Positions 63,492 to 64,000 of a DNA stretch of 64,000 nt are shown piece by piece (positions within the stretch are counted from its first letter, which is position 1; every line of letters begins with the position of its first letter). The position numbers were made by a program, and so were the translations under genes. The DNA is from Sphingopyxis sp. (GTDB lineage: Bacteria > Pseudomonadota > Alphaproteobacteria > Sphingomonadales > Sphingomonadaceae). The DNA lies in the NCBI GenBank assembly GCA_030145715.1, contig JAIXHQ010000006.1, positions 1 through 64,000 on the forward strand, in the 5' to 3' direction. Under the pieces are notes generated by a model, which worked only from the letters and a program-made list of their open reading frames with translations, searched no databases and was not told the DNA's origin.

Positions 63492-64000
63492 TCAGGCGGG
63501 AGAAAATTCTCCCGTCGTTTCGTCCATCACATGCAGCACGCCGTCGCCGATCGTGAAAAAGGCACCGCGGAGTTTCAGCGTCCCGCGACGCACCTTTTCC
63601 TGTATGCAGGGAAAAGTGCCCAGATTGTCAAGGCTTACCCGAACAGCGGCGAGTTCCATGGCATGGGCGGCTTCGCGGGTTTCGATGTCGGCATAGGTGC
63701 TGCGGACCTTGTCGCTCGCCTCGTCCAGCATCGCGATCCAGTCTGCGACAAAACCGCCGCGCCCCGGCTCCGCGCCCGCCATCGACCGGTGCAACGCCGC
63801 GTGACAGCCACCGCATAAGCCATGGCCCATAACAACAATCTCCCCCACCCCCAAAAACTGCACCGCAAATTCCAGCGCAGCCGACACGCCGTGACGTCCG
63901 GGCGTCGTTTCGAAAGGCGGCACCAATGCAGCGACGTTACGAACGACAAATATCTCGCCCGGATTGGTGTCGAAAATCTGCGACGGTTCAGATCGGCTGT
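63492..64000 (-). CDS. Beta-carbonic anhydrase, 5' end outside the window
   Basis: The partial frame shows PSQIFDTNPGEIFVVRNVAA, then the zinc-site HGLCGGC (His-x2-Cys) and the C-terminal half with GTFPCIQEKVRRGTLKLRGA. These match beta-class carbonic anhydrases, which interconvert CO2 and bicarbonate. The first zinc Cys and the N-terminus lie beyond position 64000. The frame runs continuously to the window edge with no start, so the gene is cut by the window. Confidence 0.88.
   Translation of the reverse strand, partial: SRSEPSQIFDTNPGEIFVVRNVAALVPPFETTPGRHGVSAALEFAVQFLGVGEIVVMGHGLCGGCHAALHRSMAGAEPGRGGFVADWIAMLDEASDKVRSTYADIETREAAHAMELAAVRVSLDNLGTFPCIQEKVRRGTLKLRGAFFTIGDGVLHVMDETTGEFSPA

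Overview
The window looks like a piece of a GC-rich alphaproteobacterial chromosome from the order Sphingomonadales; Sphingopyxis or a close relative is my guess from the protein sequences, not from a search. Supporting signs are a GcrA cell-cycle regulator, an F0 operon split from F1 with both b and b' subunits, the pyrF-trpF-trpB-trpA-accD-folC order, a MutL with the endonuclease motif, and the mreBCD-mrdA-rodA wall-elongation cluster.

Region 1 (52-14279) is a mobile element inside a tRNA-Ala(CGC) gene. The intact tRNA is at the left end, and a perfect 50-bp copy of its 3' part lies at 14230-14279, next to a tyrosine integrase. Excision would release a circle of 14,152 bp. Nearly half of it is one gene for a 2,260-residue polyvalent protein with a ParB-like domain, an HEWGH zincin-like domain and a long phage-internal-protein-like C-terminus. 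The rest is a small excisionase-type HTH gene, a RepA/AAA_25-type helicase, a cluster of TTCCCG repeats that looks like an origin, and a group of secreted proteins (staphylococcal-nuclease-like, excalibur-like, lipoprotein). I see no capsid, portal, terminase, tail or relaxase gene. This is the most unusual part of the window and looks like a satellite-type element.

Region 2 (14403-31188) is ordinary chromosome: an aspartyl/asparaginyl beta-hydroxylase, UvrD helicase, an MHS-type transporter, rsmD-rluB, a single-domain response regulator, AmpG, then on the minus strand purB, lapA, pyrF, trpF, trpB, trpA, accD and folC, mostly with ATGA overlaps. Two small secreted proteins with near-identical leaders follow purB.

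Region 3 (31256-45992) holds radC, a ydbH-ynbE-ydbL operon (inner-to-outer membrane lipid transport), the F0 ATP synthase operon, an SDR oxidoreductase, uvrC, recO, leuB, metZ, apaG and a LysR regulator.

Region 4 (45993-64000) holds a serine hydrolase and parE, an outer-membrane beta-barrel protein, gcrA with a thioesterase, an ABC-2 permease, hspQ, an accessory gene next to tRNA-Lys(CTT), the rodA-mrdA-mreD-mreC-mreB cluster, mutL, a patch of palindromic repeats before a kinase-like gene of foreign look, a membrane protein, and the 3' part of a beta-carbonic anhydrase gene that runs off the window.
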